From Tubiluchus corallicola (lineage: Eukaryota > Priapulida > Priapulimorpha > Priapulimorphida > Tubiluchidae): a DNA stretch of 22,500 nucleotides. Positions 1 to 8,438 of this stretch are shown piece after piece. Positions within the stretch are counted from its first letter, which is position 1. Every line of letters starts with the position of its first letter. Location of the stretch: positions 52,080-74,579 of the forward strand of contig JAQGDQ010000936.1 in NCBI GenBank assembly GCA_030141605.1. The letters run 5' to 3'. The position numbers and the translations under genes are program-made. The notes beneath the pieces were generated by a model, which saw nothing but the letters and a program-made list of their open reading frames with translations, did not search any database and was not told the origin of the DNA.

Positions 1-642
1 AAAAATTGGAAAAAAGCTTTAAGCAACTGCAGTGTTTGCACCGTAACAATGTACAGCATCACTTGTGTGAAATCGGCTAATGTAGAAAAATTTCAACTAT
101 CCAGACACAACACTCTGATAAACTTTGGTCTCAAATCTACTCTACTTTTATGGAGAAATTCCTGATGAAAAATGAAAAGATCTTAATTTGTTCTTGGCTG
201 ATTGGTTGGTTTTTCCTGGAACTCTGCACATCAGACCATTCTCCTAGGCTGCAGCAAGAAGACGATCAATAAAATAGCGTGTACGATCACACAAGTGTAC
301 ACCAGACTAAGCTACTCAATAAACTAAGATGGAGTGCCGGAAAAGGGCGTGTTTTTCTTAATTTTATCCGATAAATCACTTATAAATGTTTAAACAAATA
401 CCATGATTGGATAGTGCACATTCTCTTGAATAGAAGAGTATCTAATTTGTAATCATTTAGTTATGTCTGTGCTCATACAGTAGCAGAAAAGTCATAGGTC
501 TATAGTGAGAGCCATTTTGAATAGTGCGGCCTTGAAGGAGTTAAATAAATCTCATTTTTGATACCTGATGTATTGCTTAAACGAAACACAAGGTATTTCT
601 CACTTTGAAATTTTATTGCCACAAATTTTGCTTACATGCACA
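1..642. other. Unique AT-rich DNA, no gene seen
   Basis: No open frame of useful length, no recognisable transposon end and no tandem repeat was found on either strand. The sequence is AT-rich and ordinary in composition. It may be intergenic or intronic. Confidence 0.5.
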
Positions 643-645
643 CCT

Positions 646-676
646 CCCTCCCAAGCCCTTCACCCCCCCCCCCCCC
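646..676 (-). other. G-quadruplex-capable tract (C14 run plus three CCC runs)
   Basis: The plus strand has CCC at 646-648, 650-652 and 656-658, then fourteen consecutive C at 663-676. Read on the minus strand this gives four G-runs of three or more separated by loops of 1 to 4 bases, which fits the usual G3+ N1-7 quadruplex pattern. The long homopolymer is also prone to slippage and sequencing error. No function is implied. Confidence 0.6.
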
Positions 677-761
677 GCTGTCTCCCCAGTAACAAAATAT
701 ATTTCGCCTTGTGATTAACAATTATGCATAGCTGAAACTCAAAGCATTAGTTGTTTCTGTT

Positions 762-1450
762 ATAACTAATCGCTATTAGTTTCGTAGGCGTGCTTATCTA
801 CAGGATTGTATTGTAAGCTGGTTGACGCTAATTTGGATGTCGCTTTCTGCCATAACTAATGCTGGTTGAAGCTAATTTGGATGTCGCTTTCAGTCGTAAC
901 TAATGCTGGTTGACGCTAATTTGGATGTCGCCTTCTGCCATAACTAATCACTATTAGTTTCGTAGGCATGTTTATCTACACGATTGTATTGTAAGCTGGT
1001 TGACGCTAATTTGGATGTCGCTTTCTGCCATAACTAATGCTGGTTGACGCTAATTTGGATGTCGCTTTCTGTCGTAACTAATTGCTGTTAGTTTCGTAGG
1101 CATGTTAATTTGCACGATTGTATTATATGCTGGTTGATCCTAATTTGGATGTTGCTTTCTGTCATAACTAACTGCTAGTAGTTTCGTAGGCATGTTTTTT
1201 TGCACAATTGTATTGTGTGCTGGTTGATGCTAATTTGGATGTCGCTTTCTGTCATAACTAACTGCTAGTAGTTTCGTAGGCATGTTTTTTTGCACAATTG
1301 TATTGTGTGCTGGTTGATGCTAATTTGGATGTCACTTTCTGTCGTAACTAATCGCTGTTAGTTTTGTAGGCATGTTTATTTGTACGATTGTATTGTACTC
1401 TGGTTGATGCTAATTGGATGCTGGTTGACGCTAATTTAATGTCACTTTCA
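762..1450 (+). repeat. 90-bp tandem repeat with nested 44-bp duplications
   Basis: The motif TTTCGTAGGC recurs near 780, 958, 1091, 1181, 1271 and (as TTTTGTAGGC) 1361. The last four lie exactly 90 bp apart. The two earlier intervals are 178 and about 133 bp, matching 90 plus two or one extra copies of a 44-bp sub-block that begins GCTGGTTGACGCTAATTTGG. The array is therefore hierarchical: a 90-bp unit, inside which the 44-bp part was separately duplicated. Copies at 1171-1350 are nearly identical and so are the youngest. The array decays after 1400. No coding potential is seen. Confidence 0.9.
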
Positions 1451-1889
1451 CGTGCTAATACCATAATTTTAAAATATAACGATGCAAAACCCTAAAATAA
1501 AAATAAAGGCAGGTGATGTAGAAACTTAGCCTAAAAGTAATGGATTTTATTACTTGAAAAATGTGATAAATGTCTCTTGTCACAGGCTCAAACATGAGAA
1601 GCATAGTACCTACAATTGTAAGCTAATAAAACTACGAATTTATCTCCAAATTTCACTCACATATGTCTCCACACGTTTGCGGCTTTTTTTCGGTTCATTT
1701 TTTCGTTATTTATTGCCTAATCTAAATCGATCGATACGCGCGATCGCGTTCAAACGCGCTTCAGCGAACGGCCGATATTCTAGTGATGAGATTACTGCCT
1801 TTATGTCGTTTACATCGCCAATTTCGAACGGTTTTATTACTGATTGAATCGCAAATTGCCTTTGCTTTAATTGACATAACTGCAGTTTA
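1451..1889. other. Non-repetitive spacer, no gene supported
   Basis: An open frame of about 97 codons at 1554-1847 lacks an ATG start and shows no recognisable domain. The stretch 1725-1790 is locally CpG-rich (several CGATCG and CGCG motifs), unlike its surroundings, and may be a remnant of an older insertion. Nothing else is visible. Confidence 0.4.
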
Positions 1890-1908
1890 TAGGCTTGCCG
1901 GGCAGTGG
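1890..1908 (+). repeat. Short direct repeat flanking the 32-bp array (left copy)
   Basis: Nineteen bases around the core GCCGGGCAGTGG lie just before the 32-bp array and recur at 2433-2451 just after it with one difference. The pair brackets the array, so it may be the unit boundary or the flank of the sequence that was amplified. Confidence 0.6.
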
Positions 1909-1914
1909 GTTATT

Positions 1915-2435
1915 TTATAGGTTGGCTTATTTTTGGTGATTGTTGGCTATATTTTAGCTTATTTTTGGTGATTGTTGGCTATATTTTAGCTCATTTTTGG
2001 TGATTCTTGGCTATATTTTAGCTCATTTTGGTGATTGTTGGCTATATTTTAGCTCATTTTTGGTGAGTGTTGGCTATATTTTAGCTCATTTTTGGTGATT
2101 GTTGGCTATATTTTAGCTCATTTTTGGTGATTCTTGGCTATATTTTAGCTCATTTTTGGTGATTGTTGGCTATATTTTAGCTCATTTTTGGCGATTGTTG
2201 GCTATATTTTAGCTCATTTTTGGCGATTGTTGGCTATATTTTAGCTCATTTTTGGCGATTGTTGGCTATATTTTAGCTTATTTTTGGTGCTTGTGGGCTA
2301 TATTTTAGCTCATTTTTGGTGATTGTTGGCTATATTTTAGCTCATTTTTGGTGATTGTTGGCTATATTTTAGCTCATTTTTGGTGATTGTTGGCTATATT
2401 TTAGCTCATTTTTGGTGATTTTTGGTTATTTTTAG
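1915..2435 (+). repeat. 32-bp minisatellite, about 16 copies
   Basis: The unit contains GGCTATATTTTAGCTCATTT followed by TTGGTGATTGTT, 32 bp in all, and repeats with point changes (GATTC for GATTG, GGCGATTG for GGTGATTG, and one unit near 2281 with GGTGCTTGTGG). Three successive GGCGATTG units near 2190-2270 suggest a recent local duplication. The array is AT-rich and rich in TATATTTTA. No coding function is suggested. Confidence 0.92.
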
Positions 2436-2445
2436 GCTCGCCGGG

Positions 2446-2484
2446 CAGTGGCTTTAGGCGTGGTGCAGAAGATTCAAAATTTGG
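2446..2484 (+). repeat. Direct repeat, left copy, flanking the MITE with the 15-bp array
   Basis: The block beginning CAGTGGCTTTAGGC and containing GTGCAGAAGAT recurs at 3702-3739 with a few mismatches, 1256 bp further on. The two copies enclose the MITE fragment and its 15-bp array. They may be an older duplication into which the MITE inserted. Confidence 0.65.
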
Positions 2485-2616
2485 TAATCAGAGTGTGAAA
2501 ATTAGTAAGAGGTTATCAGAGGGTGAAGAATAGGGTGCCAGGTTAAAAAGGAAGGGAGAAGTGGCAAGTTTAATGCTAAGTAACTTAACTTTGTGCGGAA
2601 AAATCTTTGAGATATA

Positions 2617-3455
2617 CAGTCACCTTCGGGTATAAGGTACTCGCTTATAAGGTACTCGCTCATAAGGTACTCGCTCATAAGGTACTCGCTCATAAGGTAC
2701 TCGCTCATAAGGTACTCGCTCATAAGGTACTCGCTCATAAGGTACTCGCTCATAAGGTACTCGCTCATAAGGTACTCGCTTATAAGGTACTCGCTCATAA
2801 GGTACTCGCTCATAAGGTACTCGCTCATAAGGTACTCTCTTATAAGGTACTCGCTTATAAGGTACTCGCTCATAAGGTACTCGCTTATAAGGTACTCGCT
2901 CATAAGGTACTCGCTCATAAGGTACTCGCTCATAAGGTACTCGCTCATAAGGTACTCGCTTATAAGGTACTCGCTTATAAGGTACTCGCTCATAAGGTAC
3001 TCGCTCATAAGGTACTCGCTCATAAGGTACTCGCTCATAAGGTACTCGCTCATAAGGTACTCGCTCATAAGGTACTCGCTCATAAGGTACTCGCTCATAA
3101 GGTACTCGCTCATAAGGTACTCGCTCATAAGGTACTCGCTTATAAGGTACTCGCTCATAAGGTACTCGCTCATAGTACTTGCTCATAAGGTACTCGCTCA
3201 TAAGGTACTCGCTTATAAGGTACTCGCTTATAAGGTACTCGCTTATAAGATACTCGCTTATAAGGTACTCGCTCATAAGGTACTCGCTCATAAGGTACTC
3301 GCTTATAAGGTACTCGCTCATAAGGTACTCGCTCATAAGGTACTCGCTCATAAGGGACATTCGCTTATAAGGGACGACCAACACCGGTCCCGATTCTTCC
3401 TTACGTTTTTCCTTATGAAAATCTTCGTATATAAGGTACTCGGATATAAAGAAAA
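2617..3455 (+). mobile_element. Pogo/Tigger-like MITE fragment containing an expanded minisatellite
   Basis: The left end reads TA then CAGTCACCTTCGGGTATAAG (2617-2636), matching the left terminus of the intact element at 15979, which is also preceded by TA. The sequence then enters a 15-bp array. It emerges near 3352 into CGCTTATAAGGGACGACC, an ACCGGTCCCGATT block and AATCTTCGTATATAAGGTAC, which align collinearly with 16006-16090. Homology fades after about 3455, so the right half and right terminal repeat are missing or diverged. Assignment to the pogo group of Tc1/mariner rests on the CAGTCAA-type end and TA target; no transposase is present. Confidence 0.75.
2634..3356 (+). repeat. 15-bp minisatellite, about 48 copies, inside a MITE
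   Basis: The unit is GGTACTCGCTCATAA, with a common variant that has T in place of C in GCTCAT. The T form matches the single-copy motif in the related MITE (ACTCGCTTATAAGG at 16002) and is present at both edges of the array, while the C form dominates the interior. Because 15 is a multiple of three and the unit has no stop codon in several frames, long artificial open frames arise on both strands. A 3-base loss near 3173 (CATAGTACTTGC) is the only clear phase break. Confidence 0.95.
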
Positions 3456-3701
3456 ATGCCAAAAACGAAATTTCACATTCTAAATGAGCAAAAAAAAGAA
3501 ATAGTAATGAAATGAATTGTACTAGCATGCTGAATATAGCACAATTTGCATGTAACAAGAATTTAAGGAATTTTAGTAATAACTCCGGTATACTCAATAA
3601 CAAGTAAACGTGCATTTTATGAACGTATTAAAAGTACGTAAAACAAAAATTCATGCAAAATCGTAACAAAATATAAATGCAATAATGTTAAGCTACTATT
3701 A
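3456..3701. other. AT-rich spacer, nothing recognised
   Basis: This stretch is AT-rich and non-repetitive. It may contain the decayed right half of the neighbouring MITE, but no alignment to the intact copy is visible beyond 3455. Confidence 0.4.
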
Positions 3702-3760
3702 CAGTGGCTTTAGGCTTCGTGCAGAAGATGCAAAATTTTCCTGGGGACGATTTTGGTAAT
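3702..3760 (+). repeat. Direct repeat, right copy
   Basis: This block matches 2446-2490 (CAGTGGCTTTAGGC, GTGCAGAAGAT, CAAAATTT, GGTAAT) but carries about 17 extra bases around CTGGGGACGATTTT before GGTAAT. It closes the interval that holds the MITE with the 15-bp array. Confidence 0.6.
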
Positions 3761-3898
3761 AAGTCATAAGTCATTTATTTCACCTTACACATTTACAATA
3801 GTTTCATGTACAATATCTAGTGAAAGGACCTACAATGAACGTAATACACATAAGAAATACTGCACAGGAAAAGCCTCACACACTGTTCACCTATATAC

Positions 3899-4397
3899 AA
3901 ATTATTATTATTATTATATTATTATTATAATTCTTTATTTAAAATTTAAAATTGAACGCATATACAAATATTTACATAAAATACATACACTGACCCTCTA
4001 TTTGCAGGGTATGGTTAAAAAAACTTTGTAAATAAAATAGCTGTTATATTCGCAAGACTTTTAAATACCAATAAATCAATATACCAATAAAAGAACAACT
4101 AAAATCAAATAGTACCAATTTACACAAAACGACCTGTATAATATAAAAGTGACAGATATAATATAAAAGTTCAATATTTTATACTAAAGTTTGTAAAAAC
4201 GAATCACAAACTAACTCAGAGAAAGCAACTAGCAGGTTTTTGTCTCGAGAGGTATAAATTTTACTAATGTTTTGAAATTGTAGGATATTTGCGAGCGCTA
4301 ATCTTTTATTTTCGTCGACCAAAGTACAATTAAAAAGCAAATGTTCAACTGTTTGTGCTTCCTCTGAGCATATACAGGCATTTTCATGTATGTATAG
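3899..4397 (-). mobile_element. 3' end of a non-LTR (LINE) retrotransposon with (TAA)n tail
   Basis: Read on the minus strand, the segment has a C-terminal coding piece (4397 to 4179), then about 250 bp of AT-rich 3' UTR, an AATAAA at about 3940, and a tail of TAA/TAT repeats (3931 down to 3899). A (TAA)n-like tail is known for several LINE groups, including I elements. The 5' side is truncated at about 4398, where the TACAGTTA minisatellite starts; 5' truncation is typical of LINE copies. The host target duplication cannot be identified. The same AATAAAGAATTATAATAA end occurs on the plus strand near 19694. Confidence 0.7.
4179..4397 (-). pseudogene. C-terminal remnant of a LINE ORF2-type protein
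   Basis: About 72 codons are open on the minus strand, bounded upstream by a stop at 4398-4400 and ending in TAA at 4179-4181. The peptide includes CICSEEAQTVEHLLFNC, followed by LVDENKRLAL. A Cys-X-Cys near a Glu-His-hydrophobic stretch and a later Cys matches the CxC...EH.LF.C zinc-binding motif found at the extreme C-terminus of ORF2 proteins in jockey-, I- and R1-like retrotransposons, after the RNase H region. Reverse transcriptase and endonuclease domains are absent, so this copy cannot act. A similar C-terminal motif in a telomeric or other LINE family cannot be excluded. Confidence 0.7.
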
Positions 4398-5530
4398 TTA
4401 CAGTTATGCTTCTGGTTACAGTTATAGTTATGGTTACAGTTATGCTTCTGGTTACAGTTATACTTCTGGTTACAGTTATAGTTCTGGTTACAGTTATGCT
4501 TCTGGTTACAGTTATGCTTCTGGTTACAGTTATAGTTCTGGTTACAGTTATGCTTCTGTTTACAGTTATACTTCTGGTTACAGTTATGGTTGTGGATACA
4601 GTTATGGTTATGGTTACAGTTATGCTTCCGGTTACAGTTATGCTTCTGGTTACATTATGGTTCTGGTTACAGTTATGCTTCTGGTTACAGTTATGGTTCT
4701 GGTTACAGTTATAGTTCTGGTTACAGTTATGGTTATGGTTACAGTTATGCTTCTGGTTACAGTTATAGTTCTGGTTACAGTTATAGTTCTGGTTACATTA
4801 TGGTTCTGGTTACATTATGCTTCTGGTTATATTATGGTTCTGGTTACAGTCATAGTTCAGGTTACATTATGGTTCTGGTTACAGTTCTGGTTCTGGTTAC
4901 AGTTATGCTTCTGTTTACAGTTCTGGTTCTGGTTACAGTTACGCTTCTGGTTACAGTTCTGGTTCTGGTTACAGTTATGCTTCTGGTTACAGTTCTGGTT
5001 CTGGTTACAGTTATGATTCTGGTTACGATTCTGGTTCTGGTTACGGTTCTGGTTCTGGTTCTGGTTACGGTTCTGGTTCTGGTTACAGTTATGGTTCTGG
5101 TTACAGTTATAGTTCTGGTTACAGTTATAGTTCTGGTTACAGTTATGGTTATGGTTACAGTTATGCTTCTGGTTACAGTTATAGTTCTGGTTACAGTTAT
5201 AGTTCTGGTTACATTATGGTTCTGGTTACATTATGCTTCTGGTTATATTATGGTTCTGGTTACAGTCATAGTTCAGGTTACATTATGGTTCTGGTTACAG
5301 TTCTGGTTCTGGTTACAGTTCTGCTTCTGTTTACAGTTCTGGTTCTGGTTACAGTTATGCTTCTGGTTACAGTTCTGGTTCTGGTTACAGTTCTGGTTCT
5401 GGTTACAGTTACGCTTCTGGTTACAGTCCTGGTTCTGGTTACAGTTCTGGTTCTGGTTACGGTTCTGGTTCTGGTTACAGTTCTGGTTCTGGTTACGGTT
5501 ATGGTTCTGGTTACAATTACCACTTACCAT
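4387..5530 (+). repeat. 18/12-bp GGTTACAGTT minisatellite with 416-bp higher-order duplication
   Basis: The array is built from 18-bp units such as TTCTGGTTACAGTTATGC and shorter GGTTCTGG-type units that dominate toward the right. A distinctive block containing CATAGTTCAGGTTACATT occurs at 4851 and again at 5267, exactly 416 bp apart, with collinear sequence around it, so a segment of about 220 bp or more was duplicated at a higher order. One frame reads as Tyr-Ser-Tyr-Ala-Ser-Gly repeats and others as Val-Thr-Val-Met-Leu-Leu, but indels (for example GGTTACATTATGG) shift the frame repeatedly. Coding is not supported. Confidence 0.92.
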
Positions 5531-6474
5531 TGTTTAATCCATAAGGAATATTTGACATGATTTCTCATTTCAGATAATTTCTGATTTTTTAATTTCGACG
5601 CTGGAATACCTCCTCGCCTTCAATGCAAGTTTAATCTCATTTTAATGTCCCTCCGACATCGACAGAGCGCATGCATTATTCATTGGCCGCATAATTCCAT
5701 GAATAAATTGAGTTGGTGATGAGAGAATTGCAAATGCACGACGTCAACACTTTGATTTTGTCCGCAATTGATAACGACGCACTGTTTCATTAGAATATTT
5801 CACGGTTAATTACCTCCGTTCACACGGCTTCTGTTTATTTTCAGGTAATGGGTATCTGTTTTGCTCAGAATCTGAGGGCTGATATATTTGCTCAGAAAGC
5901 CAAGTGGCGGCGCTAGTAGTCGTCGTCTTACTCAGACGTGAATCTCATATCATTCGCTCAGGCACAACTTTGCGGGAAGCAACCCATTCCGAATTCATCT
6001 GCGTTTGTCGGCACGGAAACGGCGAATTGTCTTGCACAACACGTCCATCCAACTCATCTGCATCCGTTGGTATGGAAACGGAACTCGTCTTGCACAAAGT
6101 TTCCATTCTAGGATGCTTACAAAGCAAACAACTTCAGGAATATTTTAGAATTAATTATGTCGACCGTTAATTGTTTTACGCTTGCTCAGCTGCTGATTGC
6201 ATTCCAAAGTTTATTGATTTTTACCGATCAATTCTTCGGGACTTTTATAGCGTAATGAGAACTCCTCATTTGTGAATCAAATTATCTCTTTTCGTAGTTG
6301 ACCCTCTGTGATATAATCGTGTACTTCGTATGTTTAGTTTTAGATTCTGTAGATGTAGTTTTCGTTTAACCGTAGATTTCAAATAACAAGAGTGGAACTT
6401 TTAACATTTCTTAAAGTTTTCCGTTCAATTTTAATCTTGATTTTAATCATCGTGTGTAGAGAGTAGTTATGGTG
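5531..6474. other. Mostly unique DNA with a diverged 60-bp duplication
   Basis: No coding region is supported. At about 5992-6110 a block containing CATCTGCGTTTGTCGGC and GGAAACGGCGAATTGTCTTG is followed by a diverged copy (CATCTGCATCCGTTGG, GGAAACGGAACTCGTCTTG). The frames that cross it are short. A TTTATTTTCAG|GT stretch near 5835-5845 resembles a splice acceptor, but no exon follows convincingly. Confidence 0.4.
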
Positions 6475-6968
6475 CAGTAGTCGCTGCTTAATAGACTCAC
6501 GGTTAATAGACTCGGTCGCTTAATTGACTCAAAAACGCCTGGAACGGGCCGCTTCTATTCAAATGTGTCAAACTGTCGGTAATTGACTAAAAAAACTTCG
6601 CTTAATTTTGACTCAAAAACGTCTGGAACGGGCCGCTTCAAATACACATAAAAACTATCGGGAATTGACTCAAATAACTTCAACTTAATTGACTCAATAT
6701 TTTTCCTTCGCCTACTTAAACTTTTGTATGTGCTCAAAGAGCGTCCCTTCTTTTACGTCATCTTTACTTCCCTTTTGTACATTATGTATGTAGAAACAAT
6801 CATGTTAAGTACCGTTTTCTTTGTAAACAAGTACATTTATCATGCGCTAATAGGCTAGTGTAGCGGTTTTGCTTTGAATCTGTTACTACATCCATCGGTT
6901 AATAGGTTCAGTCGGTTAATTGGGTCAAAACACGTCGGTCCCAACGTGAGTCTATTAAGCAGCGCCAC
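6475..6968. mobile_element. Pogo-like MITE, TIR core CGCTGCTTAATAGACTCACG
   Basis: The 20-bp CGCTGCTTAATAGACTCACG at 6482-6501 recurs as an exact inverted copy at 6945-6964. Outside it the left end reads CAGTAGT and the right end (inverted) AGGTGG, so the termini are imperfect. Subterminal regions repeat TTAATNGACTCAAAA several times (6503-6540, 6580-6615, 6660-6700) and a related TTAATTGGGTCAAAA near 6916. Repeated subterminal boxes of this kind are common in pogo/Tigger-related MITEs. No transposase frame is present. The exact ends and a TA duplication could not be fixed. Confidence 0.65.
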
Positions 6969-7335
6969 CTATATGTGGAAATCTAAACCGGTTGACATTT
7001 TTCATTGTCAGCCAATAGCGACGCGCTTCAGTTTTACTTACAACGCTGAGAGATTTAATATCTAAAAATCATTTAATTCGTATTAGTAATAATTTTTAAG
7101 CGGTCTTATTTCATTCATTGTGAGATAAATAAACAATTATTTAGAACTCGTGCCATTTTATATGTGTATTTTATACCATTTTTGCTAAACTTTTGATCTG
7201 TAATGTTTGATTCGTTTATGCTTTGTTTTTGTTTATTCAATTCAATGATGTTTATTTCACATCACATGTGTGTATATAAGTCGGAAAATGTTTTGAAAAC
7301 GAATCGTTGTTTAAAAAACTGAGTTTTTTCAATTT
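6969..7335. other. AT-rich spacer, no feature recognised
   Basis: No tandem repeat, transposon end or usable open frame was seen. A TATATAAG sequence near 7272 looks like a TATA box but has no supporting downstream gene. Confidence 0.4.
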
Positions 7336-7339
7336 TGGT

Positions 7340-7830
7340 TTCATTGTTGTCGTCATTGTCACAGTCATCATCAGTTTTCAGCTGTAATGCCTAACCTGTG
7401 CATTGTAGTCATTGTCACAGTCATCATCATTATCAGTTTTCAGCTGTAATGCCTAGCCTGCGCATTGTCGTCATTGTCACAATCATCATGATCAATTTTC
7501 ACCTGTAATACCTAACCTGCACATTGCATTGTCGTCATTGTCACAGTCATCATCATCATCAATTTTCACCTGTAATACCTAACCTGCACATTGCATTGTC
7601 GTCATTGTCATAGTCATCATCATCATCAATTTTCACCTGTAATACCTAACCTGCACATTACATTGTCGTCATTGTCACAGTCATCATCATCATCATCAGT
7701 TTTCACCTGTAATGCCTAACCTGCACATTGTCATCATTGTCACAGTCATCATCATCATCAGTTTTCACCTGTAATGCCTAACCTGCACATTGTCGTCATC
7801 GTCACAGTCATCATCATCAGTGATTTATTG
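7340..7830 (+). repeat. 62-70-bp minisatellite containing variable (CAT)n, about 7 copies
   Basis: The marker CCTAACCTG occurs near 7390, 7452 (as CCTAGCCTG), 7511, 7578, 7645, 7715 and 7777. Spacing varies between 59 and 70 bp because each unit holds a run of ATC/CAT triplets of different length (GTCACAGTCATCATCATC) and some have an extra CATTG. A microsatellite thus mutates inside a minisatellite unit. Later copies carry the longest triplet runs. Confidence 0.9.
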
Positions 7831-7948
7831 ATTTTTATCTGTATGCATTAAATGTTGCCAGTAATTTTATTAATCGTAATCAGTTGTACATTGTGCAATA
7901 CTACAGGGCTTGCTATTGTGTTATGACTGTTTAACATTCACATGTTAA

Positions 7949-8438
7949 CAGGGTTCCCACGGCCAGGAAAAATCCTGGAAAATCATTGAAAATACAGGCT
8001 ATCCCGGAAAGTTATTGAAAAGTCAGAGAGAAAGATAATTTGGTAAAAATTCGAGAAAAAATGTTGAAAAATGGGGCCAAAAATCGGGGAACTTGGAAAG
8101 AGTTGCAAAAATAATCGCCGTGAACCGATATTTTTCTAAACATTTTTCAGTGATTCCGTGTTCAAATGAAATTTTTGCAATGACAGGCTCCCAGTTTCAA
8201 TTTCTGTTCCAAAAATAATGATTGGATTAAGAAAGTTTACTTAATGTGATTAGTGTCATTTCGTTAGCACTACTGCAACTGTGCCGACACATTATATATC
8301 AGTATATGTATGAATATCCAAAAAATGTTTGAATATCTATACTGATAATACAATTTCTGCTTATCTTGGCCATGGAAAATCAATATTTGGTCAGAGAAAA
8401 GTCAGTGAAATTTATTTTGAAATTCTGTGGGAACCCTG
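7949..8438. mobile_element. hAT-like MITE, TIR CAGGGTTCCCAC
   Basis: The left end CAGGGTTCCCACGG and the inverted right end CAGGGTTCCCACAG agree at 13 of 14 bases and enclose 490 bp. The interior is rich in motifs such as CTGGAAAATCATTGAAAAT and GTCAGTGAAATTTATTTTG. CAGGG...CCCTG ends of this form are familiar from widespread hAT-type non-autonomous elements; that family call is from memory of such ends. The flanking 8 bp (CATGTTAA and AATCATTG) do not match, so no target duplication survives, perhaps because the right flank is now the first unit of the 58-bp array. Confidence 0.7.

Noticed and set aside
1554-1847. 97-codon frame after the 90-bp array
   Set aside because: It lacks an ATG start at its beginning, has no recognisable domain, and is within the range expected by chance.
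2502-3615. Long frames on both strands with MSEYL, YERVP, HKVLA or LIRYS repeats
   Set aside because: They come from a 15-bp stop-free unit read in different frames; several overlapping frames on both strands are open at once, and the DNA is explained as an expansion inside a MITE.
4355-5560. Frames resembling a Gly-Tyr-Ser-rich structural protein
   Set aside because: Indels shift the frame many times, other frames are equally open, and there are no splice or start signals. The sequence is a minisatellite.
6874-7065. Shared VNRFSRLI peptide at 6874 and at 17941-18147 as a conserved protein
   Set aside because: The shared residues coincide with a 48-bp repeated MITE segment on opposite strands, so DNA repetition explains the match.
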